Positions 7,985 to 15,598 are shown, counted from the first letter of the stretch. The stretch is 19,501 nucleotides of DNA from Gemmatimonadota bacterium (GCA_028287225.1 JAQBPZ010000404.1:1-19501); one strand, 5' to 3'. A program made the numbers and translations. Notes: generated by a model not told the origin, from the letters alone.

Positions 7985-8079
7985 TGATCAGGGATCAGGG
8001 ATTAGGGATTAGGAACTTCGACACGCCGAGCGGATGCCGCCCTGCCCTTCCTAATCCCTAATCCCTAATCCCTAATCTG
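7985..8079. repeat. Inverted heptad arrays, GGGATTA type (element A)
   Basis: Three heptads read outward-in on the left: GGGATCA (7991-7997), GGGATTA (7998-8004), GGGATTA (8005-8011), preceded by TGATCA. On the right, TAATCCC repeats at 8052, 8059 and 8066, with a fourth diverged copy (TAATCTG) at 8073. The two arrays are reverse complements and can pair as a stem of about 20 bp around a 40-nt loop (8012-8051). The outer ends echo the motif again (CCCTGATCA at 8092-8100, reaching the trpE stop). It fills the trpE-cyclase gap, 3' of trpE and 5' of the cyclase. Confidence 0.88.
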
Positions 8080-8097
8080 CTCGCCCTCTATCCCTGA

Positions 8098-9600
8098 TCA
8101 CTCTGCCCTTCCCATCGCCTCGCGCACGCGGCCGATGGCGGTGAGCATCGCCCGGGCCTTGTTCTCCGTTTCCGCCCATTCGCTCTCGGCCACCGAATCC
8201 TGCACGATTCCCGCGCCCGCCTGGACGTTGGCGACGCCGCCCGCGATCACGCAGGTGCGGATGGTGATCGCGAGGTCCATCCGTGCGCCCCCCGCGCCGA
8301 TGTAGCCGATGGCGCCGGCGTACGGGCCGCGCCGCTCGGGCTCCAGCTCGTCGATGATCTCCATCGCGCGCACCTTCGGGGCGCCCGTCATGGTGCCGGC
8401 GGGGAAGGTGGCGCGGAGCGCGTCGAGCGAGTCGAGCCCCTCGCGCATCTCGCCGTCCACCTGACTCACGAGATGGAGCACATGGGAGTACCGCTCCACG
8501 GTCATGTAGTCGCTCACCCGCACGCTGCCGTATCGCGCCAGTCGCCCGACATCATTGCGTCCGAGGTCCACGAGCATCACGTGCTCGGCACGCTCCTTCT
8601 CGTCGCTCGCGAGCTCGGCGGCCATCTCGGCGTCCGCCTCCGGCGTGGCGCCCCGCGGCCGAGTGCCGGCGATCGGGCGGACGGTCACGTGCGCGCCGTC
8701 CACCCGCACGAGCAGCTCGGGCGAGCTGCCCACCAGCTCCACGCCGTCGAGGACGAGGTGGTACATGTACGGCGACGGGTTCAGCGCGCGGAGCGCGCGG
8801 TACAGCGCATCGGAGGGGAAGTCGTGCGGCACGCGGATGCGTCGCGCGAGCAGCACCTGGAAGGCATCGCCTGCCGCGATGTATTCCTTGATGCGTGCGA
8901 CGTCGTCGATGAACTTCTCGCGGGTGTACGATGACACGCCGATGGCCGGCGCGGCATCCGCGCGGAGGTCGAGCGGCGGCAGCGTGACCGGCGTCCGGAG
9001 GCGCGCGATCGTCCGCTCGATCTCCTGCAGCGCGCGGTCGTGCGCCGTGCGCAGCGCCTCCTCGCCGATGTCGTCGCCCACGGGCACGCCGACGACGACG
9101 CGGGCCTGGGCGCGCAGGTTGTCGATGATGACCAGCGCGTCGGTGAAGACGAACAGCGCATCGGGAGCCGCGTCGCCGCGCGGTGGAGGTGCCGGGAGCC
9201 GCTCGATGTGCCGCACCACGTCGTAGCTGAAGTAGCCGACCGCGCCGCTCCAGAAGCCGCCGAGCTCCGGGACGTCCACGGGCGGGCAGGCGCGCACGAG
9301 TGTGTCGAGGTCGTCCAGCGGGTTTCCGGGCGTGCGCGCGCCGTGCCAGCCGAGGGCGGGCGTCCAGTCCTCCACGACACCGTCGCGCAGGCGCCAGGCC
9401 GAGCGGGGCGCGGCGCCGAGGAAGGTGTAGCGCGCCCAGGTCTCGCCGCCCGCCGGTGCCGACTCCAGGAGGAAGGCGAATGGGCCGTCGCGCAGCTTGG
9501 CGAAGGCCGTCACCGGGGTGTCGGTGTCGAGCAGGCAGTCGCGCCAGACGGGAACGACGTGGTTGGGCTGGACGCGCTGGCGGAAGGCGGAGAAGGTCAT
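8098..9600 (-). CDS. trpE: Anthranilate synthase component I
   Basis: This is a 500-residue chorismate-binding enzyme that makes anthranilate from chorismate with ammonia or with glutamine supplied by TrpG, the first step of tryptophan synthesis. The N-terminal domain carries LLES (44-47), the feedback tryptophan-binding motif that separates TrpE from PabB. The catalytic domain has PIAGTRPRG, DEKERAEHVMLVDLGRNDVGR, PAGTMTGAPKVRAMEIIDELE, GPYAGAIGYIG and AGAGIVQDSVAESEWAETENKA, all family hallmarks in order. The length fits stand-alone TrpE; no glutamine amidotransferase domain is fused. No trpG, trpD or other trp gene is adjacent. The ATG at 9600 has a TAGCTT box 7 nt upstream and no Shine-Dalgarno sequence. 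Confidence 0.96.
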   Translation of the reverse strand: MTFSAFRQRVQPNHVVPVWRDCLLDTDTPVTAFAKLRDGPFAFLLESAPAGGETWARYTFLGAAPRSAWRLRDGVVEDWTPALGWHGARTPGNPLDDLDTLVRACPPVDVPELGGFWSGAVGYFSYDVVRHIERLPAPPPRGDAAPDALFVFTDALVIIDNLRAQARVVVGVPVGDDIGEEALRTAHDRALQEIERTIARLRTPVTLPPLDLRADAAPAIGVSSYTREKFIDDVARIKEYIAAGDAFQVLLARRIRVPHDFPSDALYRALRALNPSPYMYHLVLDGVELVGSSPELLVRVDGAHVTVRPIAGTRPRGATPEADAEMAAELASDEKERAEHVMLVDLGRNDVGRLARYGSVRVSDYMTVERYSHVLHLVSQVDGEMREGLDSLDALRATFPAGTMTGAPKVRAMEIIDELEPERRGPYAGAIGYIGAGGARMDLAITIRTCVIAGGVANVQAGAGIVQDSVAESEWAETENKARAMLTAIGRVREAMGRAE

Positions 9601-9607
9601 GCGGTCA

Positions 9608-9613
9608 AAGCTA
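9608..9613 (-). promoter_or_regulatory. Candidate -10 box for trpE (leaderless type)
   Basis: On the minus strand, TAGCTT is followed by 7 nt (TGACCGC) and then the trpE ATG. A transcript starting 6-8 nt after this box would begin at the start codon. The heptad arrays of element B begin within about 8 nt upstream and occupy the -35 region. Confidence 0.4.
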
Positions 9614-9617
9614 AAAG

Positions 9618-9775
9618 GCGTTTGCGGTTTGCGGTTGGCGGTGAGCGGTCAGACCTCGGGACGCCTCTACCGCTCACCGCTCACCGCTCACCGCAAACCG
9701 CTCACGCCCCTGCCGTTGCTGTTGCCGTTGGCAGAGCGGTCAGACCTCGGGACGCTTCTACCACCAACCGCCGAC
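9618..9775. repeat. Inverted heptad arrays with duplicated core (element B)
   Basis: The left array has four NNNGCGG heptads from 9621 (TTTGCGG twice, TTGGCGG, TGAGCGG). A 21-nt core (9649-9669, starting TCAGACCTCGGGACG) follows, then inverted heptads CCGCTCA three times, CCGCAAA and CCGCTCA (9670-9704). Next come hexamers TGCCGT, TGCTGT, TGCCGT (9711-9728), the sequence TGGCAGAGCGG, a second core (9740-9760) differing from the first at one base, and CCACCAACCGCCG. The element fills most of the 214-nt gap between the divergent trpE and barrel-protein genes. It has the same architecture as the element at 15418-15572. Confidence 0.9.
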
Positions 9776-9814
9776 GCCCTTGAGCGCCCCACGCCCCAGG
9801 GCGACCTTTACACC

Positions 9815-11899
9815 ATGTCCCGCGTCATCGCCGCCGCATGGGCGGCCTGCCTCTCGCTCGCCCTCATCGCCGGCCCGCGCGCGGCCACCGCGCAGAGCTG
9901 GAACGACGCCCGCTCCCGCGCCCTGGCCGAGTCGGCCACCGTGCGCCGCGTCCGGCAGCTCGCCGACACGGGACTCAAGGACTACCGGGCGGTCGCCCAC
10001 GGCTACGTCACCTTTCTCGCCCAGCTCGGCGAGGGGCTCGCCGAGCCCCCCAAGGTGGTCAAGGCCGACGAGCTCGTGAACGAGATCTACTGGCTGGCGC
10101 CCAACCTGAGCAAGCAGCGCATCGTCGGCCGGCGGGACACGCTGCTGCTGCCAACGGACATCTCGTACCACCGCGACCATCTCGGCATCGTCCAGAACAA
10201 CTTTCCGGCGATCATCCGGCTCGGCGACGGCGACGAGGTGCGCGACGTGCCGCACCCGCTCTCCGCCGCTGGTCTTGCCGCGTACGACTTCGCGATCACC
10301 GACTCGCTGCCCCTGCAGCTGCCCGGCCGCACGATCGTGCTGTACGAGGTGAAGGTGCGGCCGAAGGACGACCGGCAGCCACGCATCGTGGGCGCGGTGT
10401 ACATCGACCGGGACGATGCACAGGTCGTCCGGATGGCGTTCAACTTCACGCGCGCCGCCTTCCTCGACAACGCGCTCGAGGACCTGTTCGTGGTCATCGA
10501 GAACGGCCTGATCGGCGCACGGTTCTGGCTGCCGCGCAGGCAGGAGATCGAGATCCGCCGCGGCGGCACCTGGCTCGACTATCCGGTGCGCGGCATCATC
10601 CGCGGCCGGTGGGAGATCGGCGACTACGCGGTGAACACCGGGTTGACCCCCGCCTTCTTCAACGGCGCGGAGATCGTCGTCGCGCCGCGCGCGGTGCAGG
10701 ACACCTTCCACTTCCAGGGCCGCATCCTCGACTCGCTGCCGCCCGACGTGCGCGCCGTGACGGACGCCGACATCCAGAAGGTGCGCGAGGAGGCGCGGGC
10801 GCTGGTGCGCGCCCAGGCGCTCCAGCGTCCGCAGCGATTCCTCCTCTCCGCGTCCGGTGCGAGCGACTTCGTCCGCGTGGACCGCGCAGAAGGCTTCGCG
10901 GTGGGCGGCGGGGTGGCGACCCGCTTCGGTGGCGGCGCCGACGCCGCGGCACGGGCGCGCTACGGCGTGGACGACCGCACGGCGAAGGCGAGCGTGCAGC
11001 TCGGCTGGCAGTCGCCGCGCGCCGGGGTCCGCCTGTTCGCGATGCGCGACTACCGCGAGGCGGGGGACATCCGCGAGCGCTCCGGCCTCGTCAACTCGAT
11101 CGCGGCGCAGGAGCTCGGCGCCGACGCAACCGATCCGTACGGCGTGCAGGCGGTGGGCGCCGGGCTGGACGCCGCCGGCCTGTTCGGCGCACGCTGGCGC
11201 TTCGACCTCTCCCTGGAGCGGCAGCACGCGCTCGACCTGCGCGCCCGGCCGCAGGCGGGAGCGTACCCGCGCATGCTGCCCGCAACCCCGCTGCGCGCCG
11301 TGCGCGGCGCCCTCGTCGTGGATCGGCCGACGTCGCTCTCGCTGTTCGGCACGGAGGTGCGCGCGACGGGCGAGCTCCGCGTGAGCCGGCTGACGACGGA
11401 CGACGCGAGCGCACCGATCGCGTCCACCGTCGCGCGCACGTTCCTCGCCCTGAACGTGGAGCGTCCGTTCGAGCGCGGACGACTCGTGCTGCGCACCTCG
11501 GGCGGCGTCGTCGGTGGCACCGGAGCGGTTCCCGCGCAGGAGCTGCTGTACGCGGGCGGCCCGGTGAGCGCGCCGGGCTACGCGTTCCACTCGTTCGCGT
11601 CGCGGGCGCAGGTGACCCAGCTCGCGGAGTGGCGCCTTGGCATTCCCGCGCCCGCCATCCTGCTCGGCCGCTTCGGGCGCGTTCCGGGGCGCGCGACGCT
11701 GGCGCCGTTCATCCAGGCCACCTTCGCGCGCCCCGCGCTCGACGTCGACGTCGCGCACCCGGCGGGCCTCTACCCGAGCGCGGGGGTGGCGCTGCAGCCG
11801 TTCTTCGACCTCCTCCGGCTCCAGGTCGCGCGCGGGCTGCGTCATGGCGAGTGGCAGTTCAACGTGGACGTCTCGCGCGAGTTCTGGGGCATCCTCTAG
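9815..11899 (+). CDS. Secreted, probable outer-membrane beta-barrel protein
   Basis: This is a 694-residue protein of no family I can name with certainty. It starts MSRVIAAAWAACLSLALIAG, a signal peptide with a likely cleavage after ATAQS (about residue 28); the frame is open far upstream, but that part is repeat sequence. The N-terminal half (30-330) has alternating beta-like segments, including VLYEVKVRPKDDRQPRIVGAVYIDRDDAQVVRM. This recalls the periplasmic region of DUF5686 or carboxypeptidase-regulatory-type barrel proteins. From about residue 350 it has amphipathic strands with Gly-rich turns (AEGFAVGGGVATRFGGGADA), an Omp85-like ELLYAGGPVSAPGYAFHSF, and a closing strand QFNVDVSREFWGIL. 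I infer a barrel anchored in the outer membrane. Its cargo or function cannot be told. It is transcribed divergently from trpE. Confidence 0.72.
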   Translation: MSRVIAAAWAACLSLALIAGPRAATAQSWNDARSRALAESATVRRVRQLADTGLKDYRAVAHGYVTFLAQLGEGLAEPPKVVKADELVNEIYWLAPNLSKQRIVGRRDTLLLPTDISYHRDHLGIVQNNFPAIIRLGDGDEVRDVPHPLSAAGLAAYDFAITDSLPLQLPGRTIVLYEVKVRPKDDRQPRIVGAVYIDRDDAQVVRMAFNFTRAAFLDNALEDLFVVIENGLIGARFWLPRRQEIEIRRGGTWLDYPVRGIIRGRWEIGDYAVNTGLTPAFFNGAEIVVAPRAVQDTFHFQGRILDSLPPDVRAVTDADIQKVREEARALVRAQALQRPQRFLLSASGASDFVRVDRAEGFAVGGGVATRFGGGADAAARARYGVDDRTAKASVQLGWQSPRAGVRLFAMRDYREAGDIRERSGLVNSIAAQELGADATDPYGVQAVGAGLDAAGLFGARWRFDLSLERQHALDLRARPQAGAYPRMLPATPLRAVRGALVVDRPTSLSLFGTEVRATGELRVSRLTTDDASAPIASTVARTFLALNVERPFERGRLVLRTSGGVVGGTGAVPAQELLYAGGPVSAPGYAFHSFASRAQVTQLAEWRLGIPAPAILLGRFGRVPGRATLAPFIQATFARPALDVDVAHPAGLYPSAGVALQPFFDLLRLQVARGLRHGEWQFNVDVSREFWGIL

Positions 11900-12133
11900 C
11901 TGTCCGAGTGCCGCGCCGGTCGCCTGGTGCTTTCAGGGGTACGCGAATCCCTGCGAATGCGTACAGCACGATCGACGCGAATGTCCTATTGGTCATGAAG
12001 AATGCGCATTGATGGCCGTGCACCATTCGCGGAAATGCGCGTACGCCAGCAGGAGCAGTTGCGAGTGCCGAGCACCGCGATGATGTGATGTCACACGCGA
12101 TGAAGTGCTGGCGCACGGCATGGCACGCCGCCG

Positions 12134-12139
12134 TATCAT
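12134..12139 (+). promoter_or_regulatory. Candidate -10 box for the gspE-type gene
   Basis: TATCAT ends 6 nt before the GTG start at 12146 (spacer CGCCAC, no Shine-Dalgarno sequence). This is the same arrangement as at dtd, trpE and lon. The rest of the 246-nt gap (11900-12145) is visibly less GC-rich than the genes; I see no gene in it. Confidence 0.4.
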
Positions 12140-12145
12140 CGCCAC

Positions 12146-13960
12146 GTGACCCCGACGCTCGCCCTTCCCGCCGCCCAGCTCTCCGCTCCGGATCCGCGCG
12201 CTCTCGCCCTCCTCGGCGAGCGTTGGGCGCGAAAGCATCAGGTGCTGCCGCTCGCGGCCGATGAAAACAGCATCGTCGTGGCCACGGCCGATCCGCTGGA
12301 CCTGGACGCGGAGCATGCCGTGACCTTCGCCACCGGCCTGCGGGTGCACTGGGTCACCGCCTCGCCGGAGGAGCTCGCGGCGCAGATCGAGCGGTGGTAC
12401 CCCGATCCCGCCGCGCGCCGCCTGCCGGCGCTGCCACCGGTGGAGGTACAGCACCTCGTGTTCGGCGCCGAGGCGATCGTCGATGGCACGAGCGAGTCCG
12501 GCGGCTCCGCGATCCGGCTCGTCGACCAGCTGCTGGCCGAGGGGATCGCCGCCGGCGCGAGCGACATCCACCTGGAGCCGGAGGAGCGCGGCATCGCCGT
12601 GCGGCACCGCATCGACGGCGTGCTGCGGCAGGTGCACACCCTGCCGCGCGCCATCGCACCGTCGCTCGTGTCGCGCGTGAAGATCCTCTCCGGGCTGGAC
12701 ATCGCCGACCGCCTGCGCCCGCAGGACGGGCGGGCGCGAGTCGCCGTCGCGGGCGCGGTGGTGGACCTGCGCGTCTCCACGCTGCCCGCGTCGCACGGGG
12801 AGAAGGTGGTGATCCGCGTGCTCGACGGCAGCGCCGGCCTGCGAACGCTGGATGCGGTGGGCTTCGGCGACCGCGAGCTGGCCCGGATCCGGGGCCTGCT
12901 GGAGCAGCGGGAGGGGCTCATCCTCGTCACCGGCCCCACGGGCTCGGGAAAGACGACGACCCTCTACGCCGCGCTGCGCGAGGTGCACGCGCGCGGCGTG
13001 AACATCGTGACCGTCGAGGATCCCATCGAGTACCGGCTTCCGGGCATCGTGCAGGTCCAGGTGCACGAGCGCGCGGGCCTCACCTTCAGCGCCGCGCTCC
13101 GCTCCATCATGCGGCAGGACCCGGACGTCATCCTCGTGGGCGAGATCCGCGACCGCGCGACCGCGGAGATCGCGATCCAGGCGTCGCTCACCGGCCACCT
13201 CGTCCTCTCCACCCTCCACACGAACGACGCAGCCAGCGCGGTCACGCGCCTCGTCGACATCGGGATCCCGAGCTACCAGATCGCGACGGCCCTGAAGGGG
13301 ATCATCGCGCAGCGGCTCCTGCGACGGCGGTGCGCGGAGTGCGCTGGGGCGGGATGCCCGTGCTGCCACGGCGCGGGATATCGGGGACGCATGGCGCTCG
13401 CGGAGATCCTCGTCACCACTCCCGCGGTGGAGCGGATCATCTCGGCGGGTGGATCCAGCGAGTCCATCGCCAGCGCGGCCCGCGCCACGGGGTGCACGAG
13501 CCTCTGGGACTCCGGCCTCGCCCTGGTGCAGCGGGGCCTGACCACCATGGACGAGCTTCGCCGCGTGACCGCGGAACCGCAGCGCGTCGTCGCCGAGCCG
13601 AGGCTCGTCGTCCCCCGCGCATCGGTTCGCGTGATCGTCATCGGCGATCCGGAATCCGACGACGTCGCCACCGCGCTCTCCGGCGCAGCGGCGCCGCTCG
13701 GCGGTGGCATCCATGTGGGCTGCGCGAGCCCCGGCGGCGCGTGCGACGACTGCGATGTGGTGGTGGTCCCGCTGTCACTGCTCGGAGCGCATCGGATGCC
13801 GCCAGACCGCCGCGCCCTGCTCGTGGTGCTCGCAGGCGACGCCGGACCCGGCCTGCGCGTGGGATTGCTCGCCGGACACGCCGACCTGGTATTATCTCAG
13901 GACATTCCGGCGCGGGTCCTGCTTGCGACAGTGCTCGCGCTGCTGCGGTGGCGCGGCTGA
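12146..13960 (+). CDS. GspE/PilB-type secretion ATPase with degenerate receiver-like C-terminus
   Basis: This is a 604-residue hexameric ATPase that powers type II secretion or type IV pilus assembly at the inner membrane. The N-terminal MshEN/GspE_N-like domain covers about 1-100. Core motifs follow: SDIHLEPEERGIAVRHRIDG (Asp box), Walker A GPTGSGKTT (263-271), VTVEDPIEY, Walker B ILVGEIRD (about 329-336) and LSTLHTNDA. A zinc tetracysteine (CAEC and CPCC, about 396-408) follows. After about residue 490 an extra domain of about 110 residues begins, SVRVIVIGDP, that looks like a receiver domain lacking its phospho-Asp (VVVVPLSL, Pro542) and conserved Lys (LSQD, Gln585). The start is GTG. No other secretion or pilus gene is in the window, so its partner system is unknown. 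Confidence 0.93.
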   Translation: MTPTLALPAAQLSAPDPRALALLGERWARKHQVLPLAADENSIVVATADPLDLDAEHAVTFATGLRVHWVTASPEELAAQIERWYPDPAARRLPALPPVEVQHLVFGAEAIVDGTSESGGSAIRLVDQLLAEGIAAGASDIHLEPEERGIAVRHRIDGVLRQVHTLPRAIAPSLVSRVKILSGLDIADRLRPQDGRARVAVAGAVVDLRVSTLPASHGEKVVIRVLDGSAGLRTLDAVGFGDRELARIRGLLEQREGLILVTGPTGSGKTTTLYAALREVHARGVNIVTVEDPIEYRLPGIVQVQVHERAGLTFSAALRSIMRQDPDVILVGEIRDRATAEIAIQASLTGHLVLSTLHTNDAASAVTRLVDIGIPSYQIATALKGIIAQRLLRRRCAECAGAGCPCCHGAGYRGRMALAEILVTTPAVERIISAGGSSESIASAARATGCTSLWDSGLALVQRGLTTMDELRRVTAEPQRVVAEPRLVVPRASVRVIVIGDPESDDVATALSGAAAPLGGGIHVGCASPGGACDDCDVVVVPLSLLGAHRMPPDRRALLVVLAGDAGPGLRVGLLAGHADLVLSQDIPARVLLATVLALLRWRG

Positions 13961-13999
13961 CCGCACCTGCGCGACGGCCTTCCTTCACTCGAACTTCCG

Positions 14000-14464
14000 A
14001 TGGCTACGGTCGAAGCCGGCACGGTGGACGTGTTCGTCCTGGCACGCGACGGCGCCGAGTGGCGGGCGCTCGTGCTGCAGCGTGCCAATGACACCCGGTG
14101 CCCGACTGCCTGGGAGACGGTCCACGGCCACATCGAGGCCGGCGAGGAGCCGGAGCAGGCGGCGGTCCGCGAGCTGCGGGAGGAGACGGGGCTCACGGCG
14201 GAGCGCCTGTACAGCGTGCGCGTGCAGCCCATCTACCTGGTGCGGACGCATACGGTGCACCTCGGCGTCGGCTTCGCCGCCATCGTCTCCCGCCACGACG
14301 CCATCACGCTCGGTGCCGAGCACATGGCCCACGCCTGGCTGCCGGTGGAGCAGGCGATGGCCCGGTACGCGTGGCCGGCCGAGCGCGCCGGCCTGCGCGA
14401 GTGCCTCGAGCTCCTGGGGACCGGCGATGCCGGCCCGCTGGAGGACGTGCTGCGGGTGTTCTAG
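14000..14464 (+). CDS. NUDIX hydrolase
   Basis: This is a 154-residue NUDIX pyrophosphohydrolase. The full Nudix box GX5EX7REUXEEXGU is present at residues 43-65 (GHIEAGEE, then RELREETGL), giving the metal-binding Glu cluster. The N-terminal strand VDVFVLARDGAEWRALVLQR is typical of dinucleoside polyphosphate or dNTP hydrolases. The substrate cannot be assigned; similarity in style to the dihydroneopterin-triphosphatase/NudB group (ATVEAGTVDVFVL, TAWETVHGHIEAGE) is suggestive only. It begins 39 bp after the secretion-ATPase gene on the same strand and may share its transcript. It converges on the acyltransferase gene with a 3-nt gap. Confidence 0.93.
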   Translation: MATVEAGTVDVFVLARDGAEWRALVLQRANDTRCPTAWETVHGHIEAGEEPEQAAVRELREETGLTAERLYSVRVQPIYLVRTHTVHLGVGFAAIVSRHDAITLGAEHMAHAWLPVEQAMARYAWPAERAGLRECLELLGTGDAGPLEDVLRVF

Positions 14465-14467
14465 CGG

Positions 14468-15319
14468 TCAGCCCGTGGTGCCGCGCCCCGAGGTGTTGAG
14501 CACCGTGTGCGGCGATGGCGCGTTCGGCTTCACGCGGACGCTCTTCGCCGGGATGCCGACGTACACGTGATACGGCCGCACGTCCTTCGTCGCGACGGCC
14601 ACCGCCCCCACCATCCCCTGCTCGCCGACGTGCACGCCCGCGAGCACGGTCGCGTGATAGGTGACCCGCACGCCGTCCTCGAGCACCGTCAGCGCATTGG
14701 TGACGTCGCGCTGCTCCACGATGCTGTGGGTGTGGCTGTAGATGTTCGCGTAGTCGCTCACCGAGACGCCGTTGCCCATCCGGATGCCGCCGCGGTCGTC
14801 GAGCAGCACGTGGCGGTGGATGACGACGTCGTCGCCGACCTCCATGTTGTGCCCGAAGCTGAACTCCACGTGCTGGAACGCCTTGAAGTTGCGCCCCACG
14901 CGCTTGAAGATGCGCTCGGCCAGCAGCCGGCGCAGGCGCACGCCGAGGTCCACGTTCTGGCCGGCGAGCGGGGTGCGGTCGAAGCTGTACCAGAGCCAGA
15001 GCAGGGGCTTCACCGGCTGGAAGCGCGCGTCGTCGCATTCGCCGTAGTACTCGGGCTCCAGCGTGACGTTGCGCGGGTCCAGCGTGGACAGCGACAGGCG
15101 CGTGCCCAGCGGCAGCGACTCGTCGTTGAGGGCGGTCTCGAAGTTCGCCGCGTACTCCGGATGCAGCAGCTCGGCCAGCGTGTCGCGGCAGAGCAGGGCA
15201 CGGTCCGTCGCGACGTCGCCGGACGGATTGGCGAGCCGGTCGGCGATGCGCTCGAGCCACGCGTCGGCAATCCGGGCGGCGGGAGCGGGGGCGAGGGCGC
15301 GGAGGGGCAGGTAGGGCAT
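14468..15319 (-). CDS. Left-handed beta-helix (hexapeptide) acyltransferase
   Basis: This protein has 283 residues from ATG 15319; a TTG nine codons upstream is possible but less likely. The C-terminal half (about 145-260) shows hexapeptide-repeat turns typical of a left-handed beta-helix: NMEVGDDVVIHRHVLL, GIRMGNGVSVSDYANIYS, VLEDGVRVTYHATVLAGVHV, GAVAVATKDV and VYVGIPAKSVRVKPN. His195-His198 in YSHTHS occupies the catalytic-His position of O-acetyltransferases such as maltose or virginiamycin acetyltransferases. The N-terminal ~140 residues form an additional alpha-helical, acidic region (LLHPEYAANFETALNDESLP) not usual in small members. The acyl donor and acceptor are unknown; with LPS genes about 8 kb away an envelope-sugar or lipid target is possible. 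Confidence 0.85.
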   Translation of the reverse strand: MPYLPLRALAPAPAARIADAWLERIADRLANPSGDVATDRALLCRDTLAELLHPEYAANFETALNDESLPLGTRLSLSTLDPRNVTLEPEYYGECDDARFQPVKPLLWLWYSFDRTPLAGQNVDLGVRLRRLLAERIFKRVGRNFKAFQHVEFSFGHNMEVGDDVVIHRHVLLDDRGGIRMGNGVSVSDYANIYSHTHSIVEQRDVTNALTVLEDGVRVTYHATVLAGVHVGEQGMVGAVAVATKDVRPYHVYVGIPAKSVRVKPNAPSPHTVLNTSGRGTTG

Positions 15320-15417
15320 GATCAAATCTGGTCTGTTCAGGCGCAACCGCGCCAGTCGATGATCGCCGACGGGGTGAGGTGCGGCGGGTCACCTTGAGCG
15401 CGGGGAGGGGCCGAACG

Positions 15418-15572
15418 GCGTTTGCGGTGAGCGGTTGGCGGTGAGCGGTCAGACCCGGGACGCTTCTACCGCCATCCGCTCACCGCAAACTGCTCACGCC
15501 GTTGCCGTTGGCAGAGCGGTCAGACCCCGGGACGGTTCTACCGCCAACTGCTCACCGCAAACCGCAAACGCA
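15418..15572. repeat. Inverted heptad arrays with duplicated core (element C)
   Basis: Left heptads TTTGCGG, TGAGCGG, TTGGCGG, TGAGCGG (15421-15448) lead to a 20-nt core (15449-15468) beginning TCAGACCCGGGACG. The right array CCGCCAT, CCGCTCA, CCGCAAA follows. The arms 15420-15441 and 15469-15490 are reverse complements at 21 of 22 positions. Next come GCCGTT hexamers, TGGCAGAGCGG, a second 21-nt core (15520-15540), and CCGCCAA, CTGCTCA, CCGCAAA, CCGCAAA. This is the same arrangement as 9618-9775, 5.7 kb away. It occupies the gap between engB and the acyltransferase. The remainder of that gap (15320-15417) shows nothing recognisable. Confidence 0.9.
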
Positions 15573-15598
15573 CCTGCTCGCCTATCGCGGCGCCCGGC

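Noticed and set aside
7991..8079. GGGATTA array as a telomere-like repeat
   Set aside because: Only three or four copies on each side, inverted, inside a bacterial gene cluster. It belongs with the other heptad elements.
9497..9814. In-frame upstream extension of the barrel-protein reading frame
   Set aside because: It overlaps trpE and translates the repeat element. The signal peptide begins exactly at the ATG at 9815.
9601..9814. trp attenuator, T-box or TRAP site in the trpE leader
   Set aside because: No Trp-codon leader peptide, no T-box motif and no spaced NAG triplets. The same element occurs at 15418-15572 near unrelated genes.
12084..12095. TGTGA-TG-TCACA, half-sites identical to the CRP/cAMP receptor consensus
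   Set aside because: The half-sites are separated by 2 bp instead of the 6 bp that CRP-family dimers need, so it is not a credible CRP site despite the cyclase in the window.
11859..12116. 85-codon minus-strand frame in the lower-GC gap
   Set aside because: It is a cysteine-containing, domain-free sequence with no start-site support, and it overlaps the end of the barrel gene. It is not distinguishable from chance.
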